From the NCBI GenBank assembly GCA_029953675.1, contig JAMWBK010000013.1, forward strand, positions 868,001 through 932,000: DNA of 64,000 bases. The letters run 5' to 3'. Made by a program: the position numbers and the translations under genes. The notes under the pieces are model-generated. The model searched no databases. It was not told the DNA's origin and saw only the letters and a list, made by a program, of their open reading frames with translations. This stretch comes from Rhodosorus marinus. Taxonomy: Eukaryota > Rhodophyta > Stylonematophyceae > Stylonematales > Stylonemataceae. This document shows positions 1-11,448 of the stretch, piece after piece (the stretch's first letter is position 1; the number at the start of each line of letters is the position of its first letter).

Positions 1-2
1 AG

Positions 3-2232
3 ATTGAGAACGAGAGAAACGGTGAAAGCATCGATTGGTTCGTGGTCAGTGCGATGACTCGCCTTCTGGTGGAACTCGGAGCGGATTCACAGGGACGGAG
101 CGTTTATGGTCATTACTTTGAGAAGAGGCTTTTGGAAGCGACCACAGAGTACTACAGAAAGGAGAGCAAGTTGTACGTGTCCGAGGGTACCCTGTCGGAG
201 TACATGATAAGGGTGGAGCGACGGATTAATGAGGAGGTTGATCGAGTCGAGAGATACCTCGACAGATGCACGCTCAGCCAGTTGAAATGGATAACCGAGA
301 CAGAGCTTCTGCTGCGAAACCAGGAGAAGATTCTGTACATGCCCACCACCGGCTTTCGATGGATGTTGCGGAATGACAAGTACGAAGACATTCACCGAAC
401 GTACAGGCTACTCTCCCGCGTGGAGAACGGGCAGAAAATGGTGCTCTCACAATTAAGGACTGAGGTAGTCGACAGGGGAATGGAAATTGTCGAGAACCAG
501 GAGTACGCATCAGAATTTCAACCGATGATCAATGCCTTCTTGGCATTAAAGGCAAAATACGACAAAGTCGTTGCAGGTGAGAAGTTCTCCAAAACCAGCC
601 TCGCCGGCTTTTGATCGGAACTCGTCCAAAACCTCTAACGGGAAGAACGGGATTATGTCGTCGACCCTCAGATCCCAAGTCTGGAGATAAAACGGCAGAC
701 AAGACGCTCTTGTTTCCTGTGAACGAGGCCTTTGAGCACTTCCTGAACGCGTTTGAGGGAACGCCCGAATTCCTTTCGCTCTACATTGACAAACTTCTCC
801 GGCAGGAGTTTAAGGGCTTGTCCGAGGACGAGATCGAGCAGCATCTCGACAGCCTCATTGCACTGTTCAGATACCTGCAGAACAAGGACGTGTTCCAGAA
901 GTATTATTCGTTGCATCTTTCCAAGCGTCTACTTTACGGAAGGTTTGTGCAGCTGAGCGGACAGCAAACCCTGACTCGGAGTCGAATCCTTGGACTCACA
1001 TTGCTGGTCCTGTTTTTCCTCTGTGTTTGGTGTAGATCCGTCTCGGAGGACGCCGAAAAGTATTTTGCGATCAAACTGAAGGAAGAATGTGGATCGGAAT
1101 ACACTCGGAAAGTGGAGGGCATGTTTAACGACATGAAGACTAGCGAAGAGACGAATGCTGCTTTCAAGAACTCGCTGACCGAGGCGGAAAAGCAGGCTTT
1201 GCCATGCAGCTTGGACCTGAACGTCTCCGTCCTAAAAATTGGTGTCTGGCCAGTTAGCGAGGTGGCGTCTAACGGGCTCCCAATTCTCCCGCATGACGTC
1301 ACGGAACATCTGAAGGTATGATCTGTTTCTAAGAGCCATGCTGACTGTAGCTTCTAACACAAGGTTTCGTCATTCACGTACTTCATCTGATTCACGCTAC
1401 AGCTGTTCATCTCGAAGTACAATGAAGGCCACGATGGTAGGATCCTCAAAGTGCAGAACAGCCTTGGCACCGCTGAATTGCGAGCAAAATTCTCCAAGAG
1501 CGAACACGAACTGGTGGTTTCTACTTGGCAAATGTGTGTATTGATGAATTTCAACGATCAAGACTCGCTAACTTACAAAGAGCTTCAAGAGGTACGTTGG
1601 AAGCGCATACGCTGCCTAGCGCGTCCCAGATTTTCTGAAACGCTTTGCCCACCTCTTTTCTGACTGTTCATGCTCTTATTCATTGTTTTCTCAAAAAAGG
1701 CTACCGGGATATCGGAGCAAGTTCTCTGCCGTACCCTTCAGAGCCTTGCCTGTGCCAAGTACAAGATTCTGCTCAAGGAGCCACGGGGACGCGATGTTGG
1801 TGAGACTGATGTCTTCAGTTTCAATGCAGCGTTTACCAATAGGGGTTTCCGAATTCGAGTTCCAACAATCTCCTCATCAAAGGTAAGACGATTGGATTGA
1901 GAGCCAGCGGTGACATCGAAACGGCCGGCGCTGTACTTTGATCCGGAACTGAATCGCGTACATGTCATCACTCGCAGGAGAATGATAAGGAAAGAGAAGA
2001 TGCGAAAGCGAGAGTAGAGCAGGACCGAAAACCGCAAATAGAAGCGGCGATTGTTCGGATCATGAAGGATCGAAAGACGCTAGACCACAGCCAGCTCATC
2101 GCTGAGGTTGTTCGGCAGCTCTCACCCAAGTTTAGACCCGAAGTGCCGGATATAAAACTGAGGATCGAGAGCCTCATTGATCGAGAATTCCTCGCGCGTG
2201 ACAATGAGCGGACATACAAGTATCGCGCGTGA
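3..2232 (+). CDS. CUL3: Cullin-3, 3' part of gene (5' end outside window)
   Basis: Scaffold of BTB-CUL3-RBX1 ubiquitin ligases. The window holds the last 574 residues of a protein usually near 740 aa. Exons by reading-frame match: 3-576, 699-942, 1036-1315, 1403-1591, 1700-1882, 1978-2232, all with GT-AG introns. Visible landmarks are the cullin-repeat stretch FEKRLLEATTEYY, the cullin-homology block KDVFQKYYSLHLSKRLL, the winged-helix block SLTYKELQEATGISEQVLCR and the C-terminal neddylation domain IEAAIVRIMKDRK, whose IMK lysine is the expected NEDD8 site. Wording of these blocks is closer to CUL3 than to CUL4 (family knowledge). The 943-1035 intron is 93 nt and contains no stop, so unspliced RNA would stay in frame. 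The first two bases (ag) could be a splice acceptor. Confidence 0.93.
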
Positions 2233-2655
2233 TGATGAACCTTGAATATCTCCGATCACGGGTCAATTTGTTCTCCATGTGTTCACCGCTTGGCCTTGGA
2301 AAAGGTATGGATGTGGACAAACTCCTTGTCTGCTGTACGCGTCCTTCCCAACATCGCGAAAAATCGTATATATCTATGCGTATGTGTCTCACTTTTCGTT
2401 CGGGTCGGGGCCACCGATGAAAGTGGTGACAGTTTGCACAGGTTTCCATCGTGGAACAACTGAGAACGACGGCGACTGCGACTTTGTCTTGCCCAACAGT
2501 GTAGAATTCTAGGGGAGGCAGGTTGTGAGTCGTTCGTTGTCCAATCGCTATTATGGTTTTGTTGGTCGTGTTTGGAGTTTCCAAGCAGGAGGAATTATGG
2601 ACTTGAAAATACTGACTTTCTATGAAGAACAAAAAACTTGTCCGGTTTGTGACTA
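2233..2655. other. Convergent intergenic gap between CUL3 and syntaxin-18
   Basis: Holds only the 3' flanks of two genes transcribed towards each other. Open frames here have no family resemblance, and I see no RNA gene or repeat. Confidence 0.6.
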
Positions 2656-3590
2656 TCAAATAAAATACTCTAAAATTACCAAAGAGATGGCAGCGAGGGC
2701 TAGAAACAGAGCGATCTTCAGCTGGATTCCCATTCCTTTCCTCTGGAGATCGCGAAGGTGCTCGTTGCCTCGCTCCACGCTTGTCACCGTACCCACCGCG
2801 TTATCATACAATTGCTCAATTCCTTTGGACTGTTCCAAAACCTGAGATGCTAACATATGGTTGAGCGCCGCGATCTTCATCATCTCTTTCTCAGCAGATT
2901 GAACCTTTTGGGGGAAAGGTGCGATGGAAACCGTTTTCAGAAGACCTGAGAATTCGTTCCTCAGAGCAAGCAGTCCGTTACCTCGTCGAGCGTCTGAACG
3001 AGCTCGTGATACATCGTCTGATTCTCGTTCTCGAGGGCCTGGAGCATTTGTGGATTCTGAATCTGTGTTGGCGGAGGGGCCTGAGACGGTTCGACTGGGC
3101 GGAGGTCCTCAAGTCTCTGTCTAGTTGCCGCAGACGCACCGTGGGACTTTGCTTCAAGGGCCCGTCGAATTCTAGCTCCTCGGAATTCCCTGGCCATCTC
3201 ATCGACAACCTGAAGCTCCTCAACCAGGCTCACAGCGATTCCCAACCGGTGCGCTTTCATCGTGGGGTGTCCATGCTCAGCTTCCTTCAGAATATCGATC
3301 CTGCTCGAAAAACCCTTGATCAGCCTCCCGTTCTCCGCGTCCACCTCGTCGCGATCAGAATCAGACATCCCAGAGTCGAAATCCAGGTAGCCTTGTCTAA
3401 GACTTCCCAATCTCGTCCTCAGTTGTTCCATTCCCGTTCGAATATTCTCAGCCTCCTCCACAAACATCGAAGACTCCACTGGGCTCAGTCGCGTGCTAAG
3501 GAACTCGTTTCCATGCCGCAGCGACTTGAACCCTGAGGACTCTCTAACTGAAGCTAAAAAGTCATCAGTTTTATCTGTCAACATAGCCAT
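2656..3590 (-). CDS. STX18: Syntaxin-18 / SYP81-type Qa-SNARE
   Basis: ER-resident Qa-SNARE expected to act in Golgi-to-ER retrograde fusion (Ufe1/SYP81/STX18 family). Two exons: 2982-3590 and 2656-2904, with the intron at 2905-2981 joining ...QTLDE to VQSAEKEMMKI. The N-terminus MAMLTDKTDDFLASV matches the short N-terminal syntaxin-18 motif (RDRTEDF in plants). The middle is helical and acidic. The SNARE motif is ALNHMLASQVLEQSKGIEQLYD with the zero-layer Gln in LEQ. A C-terminal anchor (IALFLALAAISLVILEYFI) ends the protein. I chose the ATG at 3590 because the conserved motif starts there; an in-frame ATG at 3671 would add 27 residues. The upstream flank is the tandem-repeat array. Confidence 0.88.
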
Positions 3591-3682
3591 GACTTTGGCA
3601 AGAACAAATTTCCGACCTTCAGAGAGTCTTAGTGCTTCTCTTTTTACTATGACGCTCCGTTCTCTACACAAGCTCGCAACCC

Positions 3683-5280
3683 AAGCCCTGTCTTCCTCTT
3701 CACGAAGTTATATCACGGGTTCAAACTTGGTGTGACATAGCTTAGTCATCGAAGTCCAGGCGGCTTGGGAGGTGTCTTCAGGTTACTACTGACCTTCGAG
3801 CCAGGCACCACAAAGAACAGCACGTCTGTCTTCTTCGAGATTGATCATCATCGCTATCAAACATGGGGCGATGTCTTCCCCTCGCCAAGCAATGATGTGG
3901 GTTCCAACTTAAAAGATGACGATCTTAGGCATCTAAGACTAGGCTTGGAAGGCGTTTTATGTTTTTGCAGACGTCCGTCTGAGTCAGGCACCATAAAGAA
4001 CAGCAAGTCCGTCTTCTTCGAGATGAGATCTGAACCAGATCAAGGGATTCTGACGTCCATGAGCCGATCGATGAGCTTCTATGATGGAGCCAAACCGCAA
4101 AAGGCCCTTGTTTAGACTAGGCTTGGAAGGTGTCTTCAGGTTACTTAAGACGTTCACGAGTCAGGCACCACAAAAAAAAAATGTCCGTCTTCTTCTTCGA
4201 GATAAGATCTGCACCAGATCAAGGGATTCTGTCTCTCCATTAGCCGGTCGGTCAAGTGCTCTGAGGAACGAGGCGGAGAACAGCGGGCCCTTCTGGGTGT
4301 GAGGAGGTCAGGAGTAGACTTTTGGAGTCTTCAGATATCACTCGATCATCGTCTCTAGCAAACGTCGAGCTCTATCTTCCTCTTCGCCGAGTTGTGATAC
4401 GGGTTCCAACTTGGGACGCCGTATCTAGGCATCTAAGACTAGACTTAGGAGGTGTCTTCAGGTTATTGCAGCCGTTCGCGTCCGGCACCACAAAGAACAG
4501 ACTGCAAATCTTCTTCGAGATAAGATCTGGCCCAGGTCACGGGATTCCGCTTCTGGGTCGGTCAGTTCCCTGAAGAAGGAGCCGAAAAACAGCAGACCAG
4601 TCTGGGTGTGAGGTGGTCAGGAGTAGGCTTCTGAGACTTCAGATATTGCTCGATCATCATCTCCATCAAACATCAAGCGCTGTCTTCCTCTTCGACAAGT
4701 CATTGATGCGGGTTCAACTTTGGATGATGTATCTTTGGCATCCAAGACTAGACTTGGGGTGTTTTAAGCTTGTGCAGACGTTTGAGTCAGGCTCCACAAA
4801 GGACAGAATGTCAGTCTTCTTCGAGACAAGATCTGGACCGGATCACGGGATTCTGTCTCTCCATGGGCCGGTCGGTCAGGTTCTCTGAGGAAGGAGCTAA
4901 ACCATAGCAGGCCCTACACTCGGCGTGAGGTCGTCAGGAGTAGATTTTTTGAGCTTTCAGACGTTACTCGGTCATCATCTCTAGCAAACATCAAGCGCTG
5001 TCTTCCTCTTCGACAAGTCATTGATACGGATTCCAACTTGGGGATGACTTATCTTAGACATCGAGGGGCTAGACGACTGGGGAGGCTTGGGAGGAGGATC
5101 TTTCGGGTCTTTCTGATGTTGACTTTGGATGCCTTCCAAAAACCAGGAAGCGGAGCTTGTTGTCCTCCAACTCAATTCTGTGGGAGTTCTGTCGATGTCT
5201 TGTTAGGTCTGTGGGTATGTAGATTTTCGTGAAGGGGGAGCTGAGCGCCCCTCTTAGGTGAGGAGGAATTTGGAGCTGGA
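3683..5280. repeat. Diverged tandem repeat array, unit about 310 bp
   Basis: Shared landmarks recur in the same order. 'gtgaggNggtcaggagtag' occurs near 4302, 4609 and 4924. 'gctgtcttcctcttcgacaag' variants occur near 3690, 4370, 4675 and 4990. 'ggcaccacaaagaacag' variants occur near 3801, 3980, 4160, 4483 and 4790. Spacing of the best copies is 305-315 bp; copies near 3845 and 4112 are shortened. The array fills the divergent intergenic region between STX18 and the GT90 gene and ends just before the GT90 start codon. Short open frames in each unit share peptide words such as SVFFE and RSGPDHGI, but none is intact across units, so I treat it as DNA repeat rather than coding. Confidence 0.8.
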
Positions 5281-5301
5281 AAGGAGTAGTGGGGTTGGAA
5301 G

Positions 5302-8264
5302 ATGGAGATATTTGGAGTGAGACTCAGAAGACATGAAAGATTTCAACTGGATGGAGTGAATGACGATACCTCATCGGATGAAGGGTACGGCGTGGATGCG
5401 GAAGATCCAGAGGTGAGGTCACTATGGAACTGGCAGCATGTGGATGGCCATGGAAGTGGTTCTCGTGGGAGACATAAAGCGCATAAGAAATCAAGACTGA
5501 GAACTTGGTGTCAAGGAGCCGTTGATTTGGTGAAGAGGAACAAGGGATTTGTGAGTTTTCTTCTTCCGCCAAAGCGCATCCATTTGCTTGTTTTTCTCAG
5601 CTGCTATGGTTTTGGGGGGAAGATGATGTCTAACGATCAGATGATGACTCGGACAGGTGATTCTTCTGGTTCTGGTGTTTTACTACGTTTTTGGTATTTG
5701 TTCCAGGGCTCGACTACCTGATACCCGACAGCCCGCCGATGAGAGAACGCGGTCGGATTTGACCCCGAGAGAAGGTAGCTTGTCAGCTGGAGGGAACAAC
5801 CACAACTTTGTGGAACCACCACCACCTCCAAGATCAGGTGACGTTGAGACTGGCCTCCATCAAAATCAGAAGCCGGAGGTTGAGGAGAAGCCTCAAGACC
5901 AGCAGGAGAAGAAACCATTCCAGAATCATGGACAACCACCAGCACTTCATCCAGAGGTTGAAGAACGGAAACAAGATCACGGCCACGACTACGATCATGG
6001 ACACGCTCCAGACCTTCTCCACGGCTTGAAGCTCGCTGGAGCTTCAGCGGAATCGGAAGGCGATACCGTAAAGAGCCCATTCTCAAATGAGGATACAGGC
6101 CTCTGGGTGGCCCCAAGCAATGCCGGGGCGTTCTCAGATGAATCGGTTAGAACGTCCTACGAGAAACTTGTACAACGGTACTTGGTATGACCAGCACTTT
6201 CCGCCACGTTTAGACTCTGCCCGGGTGCTCTCGTCCGCCAAGCCGCGTTCCCTAACACCGGTGGGACACGAAATCAGTCCGCAGCGGTTACGAAGGACAG
6301 GCTCTTCCTCCGGAAAGGAAGCTTGAAAATGCCGTCCACTTTGATTCACTGAAGTTTACCTTTTCGTTTGCTCGGCCTCGCACAGGCTCCGTTTGCGAAA
6401 GAGGGAATTCCTCGGACGAAGCTAATAGAGATTCTGAACCGAAGGTATAGGCGGATACGTCCGAACCGTCAAAACCCGGGGTCCGTCACTCATCGAATCT
6501 CCTTTGGCCTTTTTCTGTTAACTATGAAACAGAACGTACGGCGAGAGCCCTGATGGAGCCAACAAGGGCAAACAGTCAGTGCTTTTCCAGATCAGAGATG
6601 ACAGTAAGTGTACCGCCGAACATATCGTCTTCTTGGTCCGCGGAAAATCGGTACCTCGCAGCCATGTTCTAGGTCCAAGTGCTCACAAAACGATGTCCAG
6701 AAGCCGGAACGATCAGTCAAAGCTTTTGACAGAATCGCCGTCTGAAAGCATTGCCTCGTAATCTCTTGCGACCCCTTCACCTCTGGCCGTGGTTTCCTGA
6801 TATCTGCGCTTATCTATAAGCCCCACGAAACGAGTTGCAGTTGCCTACTGACAGGGGATTGACGCCATTGCTCTTCACCGCAGGAATCCATCTCTATGAT
6901 CCGAACAACTTTCTCAACGAGGCGAAACCGTTTCACCTGAATCGAATCCATGAGCTGATCTTCCTCTTAAGCAATCTCGCGAAAGTCTCTCGATTGCCGG
7001 ATACGGAGTTCTTGGTATCCATTCACGACTGTGTTCAGACCGTGTCCAAGGAGACCACATACAGAGTCGCGAGATACGTTGAGAGTAAGGGGGTCGCCAC
7101 CGCTTTCAACCGGCTGAAGGCATAGAGCTGAATTTTCCAGCCCGTATGATTGCGTCTAGGCAACCCAGGGTTTACAATCGTCTCTTGTAACTTCTCCGAC
7201 AACATTCCGATTCCTATGTGGGAGGGGGATACGTCCCGAGGAGGCGGGTACAGGAGCTGGGACTCCAATATGGCAGAGTATGCGAAGGTAGGTCACGGAA
7301 GGTGATTATCACCACAACTAGTCGTAGTTGGCACCCCAAGTCCCTCTGATGGCCACGGTTCTCTGTGTTTCGGTGGACAGGATGACATTCCTTGGCTGTC
7401 GAAAGAATCCAAGGCAGTATTTCGAGGAGGGATGAGACCTAGTTCGTTCTATAGAAATAGGACAGAAGCTGAGATCAACTGTAGAACCACAGGACGCTCA
7501 GTCTTGCTGGAGAAGTCGGCTCAGAGGCCCGATATCTTTGACGTGTCATTGGCCGGTTCATGCGAAGGAACAAAATACACGCTGAATCGAATGGAACCGA
7601 GGGATCATGTAAGACAGCATGTCTATATTCACAGGACGGCGGAATTGTAGGCTTTGGTTGACGAGTTTCGCTGAAAGTATTTGGTGCGCCCTCGTATGTC
7701 TCGCGCTTCCGCAACCCCGCAGCACCGGTTCAAGTACGTGCTCTACGCAGAAGGAAACTGTTTCTGGGCAGACAGAATCAACAGGCAACTGTTTGGACCG
7801 TCGGCAATCATTAAGCAGGAGACACCATGCGGGCAGTTCTTTGAGCCCCTACTCCACCCTGGAGTCCACTATCTACCCGCTGACTTCTACTTTACTAATC
7901 TAGAAACTACGATCGACAAGATCAAGGTAACCGAATCACTCTCGAACTTGACCTCAATCAGCTCTAGGGCACTGGGCAATGCTAGACGCGAAAAAATTGC
8001 TTTGTGATCGGAGGCCTGGAGTCCCTACGCTTTACTTGTGCGCGAGAAGAGTCTGACCAGACGTTCTCGTTGTATTCTCAGAATGACGACAAACGAGCTC
8101 AAGAGATCGTGAGGAACGCCAACAACTTTGCGAAGAGCTTTCTGAGCCTTGAGGGCATATCGATATATATGGAGGAGCTGTTGAAGCACTACTCGAAGCT
8201 GTTGGTCTCCAAGGAAGTTGCGATTGAGGAGGGTGCTCAGGATGTGACGATGGATACCGGTTAG
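5302..8264 (+). CDS. GT90 / CAP10-like glycosyltransferase, type II membrane protein
   Basis: Resembles the CAP10/POGLUT (GT90) family, which transfers sugars in the ER/Golgi lumen; substrate unknown. Clear exons: 5302-5550, 5657-6177, one starting near 6882 and ending at 7084, then 7160-7287, 7381-7608, 7723-7926 and 8082-8264. The exon structure between 6178 and 6881 is unresolved; 6386-6444 (GIPRTKLIEIL) is a likely exon. A short cytosolic tail (83 aa) is followed by one membrane segment (VILLVLVFYYVFGI), then a Pro/Gln/His-rich stem. Family blocks are LPDTEFLVSIHD, IPWLSKESKAVFRGG, FKYVLYAEGN, SAIIKQETP and HYLPADF, in the usual order. Upstream lies the repeat array. The 3' end converges with the next gene. 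Confidence 0.8.
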
Positions 8265-8669
8265 GGACTGGCAGGCTGTAAAGCGTAGATGTCACGGCGA
8301 GGTGTTGCTGGCAGCCTGGGAGGGTGTGAAGCGCATAGCTCCTCTTCATTGGAGGAAACGGCTTGGGGGGACTAGGTTGATATGCGTCTACGCGACGATC
8401 GTCTCGGGACATCCTGGTCACAATTGTCCAGAAATTGGAAGCGAAATGGCCTGCGATTGAAACCGGACAAGAATGAGCGCCATCCGATGGGAAATGAATC
8501 AGCACATCCAGCGTCAACTAGGAATGAACGGAGGCATCAGCAAGTCCCCCCTGCTCGCACCCATTTCGCGGCGGTTGTCAACTAGGTATTCGAATCGCAA
8601 CTGGTACAAGGTCTCTTTACGCGCCTCTAGTTGTATCACAAATTAGCGAGGATGCAAAAAAAAATGTCT
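8265..8669. other. Convergent intergenic gap
   Basis: Short 3' flanks of the GT90 gene and the small plastid-type gene. I see no further gene or repeat. Confidence 0.6.
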
Positions 8670-9181
8670 TTACCGCTTCTTCTTGGGCTTGTCCATGGTC
8701 CACGGGCTCGGCGATCCGACCTTCGGGTACGTGTCCTCCGCGCGCTGGAAGATGTTGATCGCGGCTTCAACGGTCTGGGCAACGAAGCTCCTGTCCTCCG
8801 AGAGGTTCGCCTTGGCAAGCATTGCCATCACATTAGTGATACTCTCGAGCTCGACTTCGAGGGACTGTTTTTTCATATCCAGACGACCAAGAATTTCCTA
8901 TTTTTCATAAAATTCACAAGAAACGGAAAAAAACCGTCAGGCAAAGCTCCGATCCGCCCTCCCTTCCACGATCCATCGCTACGACTACCACAACGCACCT
9001 GAACCTCATTCACTTCACATCCGTCCTCAAGGCAGTTCTGGGCGGCTTCGACGTCGGTCTTCTCATCAGCCATCCTGACGACGACTCGAGACGCTTTCCT
9101 CATCTGCAGATCTCTACTGCAAACCGCCGCCGCGGAAGGCGCCGAGCTAACTCCTACACCAGCAACAAATCCGGCAACCAT
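8670..9181 (-). CDS. Small plastid-type protein, function unknown
   Basis: A 126-residue protein from two exons, 8999-9181 and 8670-8864, with a 134 nt intron between ...CEVNEVQ and SLEVELESI. The N-terminus MVAGFVAGVGVSSAPSAAAV followed by RKASRVVVRM looks like a plastid transit peptide with the early Phe-Val of red algal presequences. The mature part begins near MADEKTDVEAAQNC and has a Cys pair in NCLEDGCEV, then a helical region and a basic tail (DKPKKKR). I do not recognise the family. The Cys pair next to an acidic helix recalls small redox-regulated plastid proteins such as CP12, but the CP12 AWD-VEEL core is absent. Confidence 0.7.
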
Positions 9182-10622
9182 CGTGTTTCAAAAAAAATCA
9201 CGACGACAAAAAACAACAAGGCAAGATTAAAACGTCGTAATCGTAATCACACCCTTAGATCCAAACCCTCTCCCGCCACCTCCCTCTCCCCCATTCCCTA
9301 CCCATCTCCTCCTCCGTAATCGACCAATACTTATACGCTCAATTTTGTTGAAAACTCATACGTCAAAGACCTTCTTCAAACGAAAACATTAGTCGCCAAC
9401 CCTTGGCCCAGGAAATACTACCACGATTCAACAACTAGGGATTCTTCGGATTTTTCCATCAACTTAGAATATGTTCTTCAACTCCACCCCTCTAAAACTT
9501 GTAGAGATAAATTCTCGTACATATGTACTACAACTAGATAGTTAAATAACTTATTATTTTATTTGTTAGTACCCATTAAATAGATATTTATCCAAACAAT
9601 CCCCCCCCTTCTATTTTATTCTTCGTCGATCTCCCTTATAACCGAAAAGATATGAAGACTGGATAAATATCAGCTTGCAGGAAATAAGGGATAGGGATTG
9701 GCTAGATGGAATGGTTAGTTGACTGATATATCATTTTTATTATTTTAAGACGTTTTATTATATTGACTGATTATGGATATTAGGTTTCCCTCGCACTACC
9801 TCAGTGGTTCTTGATCGGCATCGTTGATTGGTTCATTAAAGTTGATTTCTTTTTACCCTCTTTGGGTGCAGTTGAAAAGGTTTTTCGAATTTTGCTCTGA
9901 AAGGGAAGGGGGGGGGAGGTGGTTGGTGAAAGGAGGGAAAGGGGGAGGGGGGGTGGAAGAGGTTTAAGAGGCAGTGGGATGGTTGCTTAACAAGAGCAAG
10001 ACAAGTCGTTGCTCAGAGAGGATAAGTTAGTCTGAGAGGACTTTTACTTATCGAAGACGCATGTTTACGCTCTTCAAACGAACCGTACAACGGTTTTAGT
10101 CGCCATCTCACGAAGCAGCGGGCAGAGCCGTGGTAAACAGACGGTTCGGAAAGTGTCGGGCTTGGCGGGCGCTAAATGTTGTGTTCTCTTGGGTGTATGA
10201 TGGCAGGTCTTAACGGGAGTACGCTTGCTTACCGTCTCGCTTTTGACGCTTTTGACTCTTTTCGTCTGTGTGATGATCCGTCGATCGTATCTCCCTTCCT
10301 TTTAGCTTTCAGAACATCGACCTCTGGTTTCACTGCCAGTTCTCACTACTTAAGTTTCCTCCCACCTCCTCTGGGGTCACAAACCTCAAGAAACCTTCGG
10401 ACGCAAAAATGGGGACACCACAAAAACGGGTCCCAAACCCTTCCTTATAGAATAAAACGATAAAAAGAGTCCTTCTATATCGTCCTAAAACACTAGTATC
10501 GAGGTTTTTCTTATAAAACGTTTCCTGTTCAATCACACCCGATCTTCTGGTCTCGTTTATCGTATTTTCGTGTAGCTCAGCATTATGGATCGTCCCAGTT
10601 CGGTGGATCATGTTGACTGACT
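9182..10622. other. Gene-poor intergenic region
   Basis: Starts with a C-rich (+ strand) promoter-like tract at 9200-9320 belonging to the minus-strand plastid gene. An AT-rich block follows (9480-9760), then a G-rich tract at 9898-9975. No protein with family resemblance was found. Confidence 0.55.
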
Positions 10623-11185
10623 TTACTCGTAGACCAGAAACCCGTTGTAAAGATCATAGTATTGTTTTGAGGTAAGACGAAGTCCATCAAGAACCTCTTG
10701 TGGTAGCCCCCGAGGTGCTCGAACGTAGTTTCCAAGTCTGTCGCAAACAATCTCGCTTGCGGTAGCGCCTTAAAATGACGTTTGTCTCATGCTGGGAAAT
10801 TTTGTTTGCCAGCTCGACGTTCTTGTTGTAGGCGTCGTAGATCGAACTCAAGAGCCCTAAAGGTCGCTTGAGCCAAGCAGCTCTTCAAGAGCGTTTGACC
10901 CAGATTGGTAGGTATTTGCATTGAGGTTCTCTGCACCACAAACGGAGAATCCATCGCCCTCGGTGGACTGCTTGATCCAGATATACAGGAGATTTCGAAT
11001 CCGTATCTTGGATGATATACGTTGATGGTTTGGTTGAGGAGTATCACCTTGGACACTGCGTCAGCTTGGACCATTGCAACACCCGAAAAGAAACATAGGG
11101 GAGGCATTGTGCTGCTGCTGCACAGCCGTCCCATAAAGATCTCTGGCAGGGCTCTCCAGTCCACAGGATGGCATCCAGTCTCCAA
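10623..11185 (-). CDS. Possible gene, unassigned
   Basis: Weakly supported. A terminal exon 10623-10768 reads ASEIVCDRLGNYVRAPRGLPQEVLDG...FLVYE and then stops. It joins in phase to the open frame at about 10822-11185 through a 53 nt GT-AG intron that begins gtcgag. The combined protein has no family I recognise. Upstream exons probably exist, since a further open frame runs at 11274-11513. Alternatives are an eroded gene or chance frames: another frame (NANTYQSGSNALEELLG) also looks protein-like but is broken. Confidence 0.3.
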
Positions 11186-11448
11186 CTCCAGGGCATCGTC
11201 GAGAAGCGCTACATTTGAAACCGGGTTTAAAGCTAGCCTCCAAACTTCAGGTCTGGGTCGTGGAGGTCATTGTTCACGCAAGGATATATCTCCAACGATG
11301 TTTTGCGATATACATGGTGCTTGTGTTTATATAAACTGTGTCTTCGTTCCCGCTCTTCGCCGTGAAGAAACCAAATGGCTCCTCCCGGTTGAGCCTATGC
11401 ACACCGGGAAACCTAGGTCCGCTGCTGTTGAAAAGCCAGGGCAGATTT

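Noticed and set aside
2174-2659. 161-codon minus-strand ORF between CUL3 and STX18
   Set aside because: Overlaps the CUL3 last exon, has no family resemblance and lies in a convergent 3' region.
3765-4888. Series of + strand ORFs sharing peptide words (SVFFE, GPDHGI) in the repeat array
   Set aside because: The frames break between units and have no splice-consistent join; the shared words follow from DNA repeat identity.
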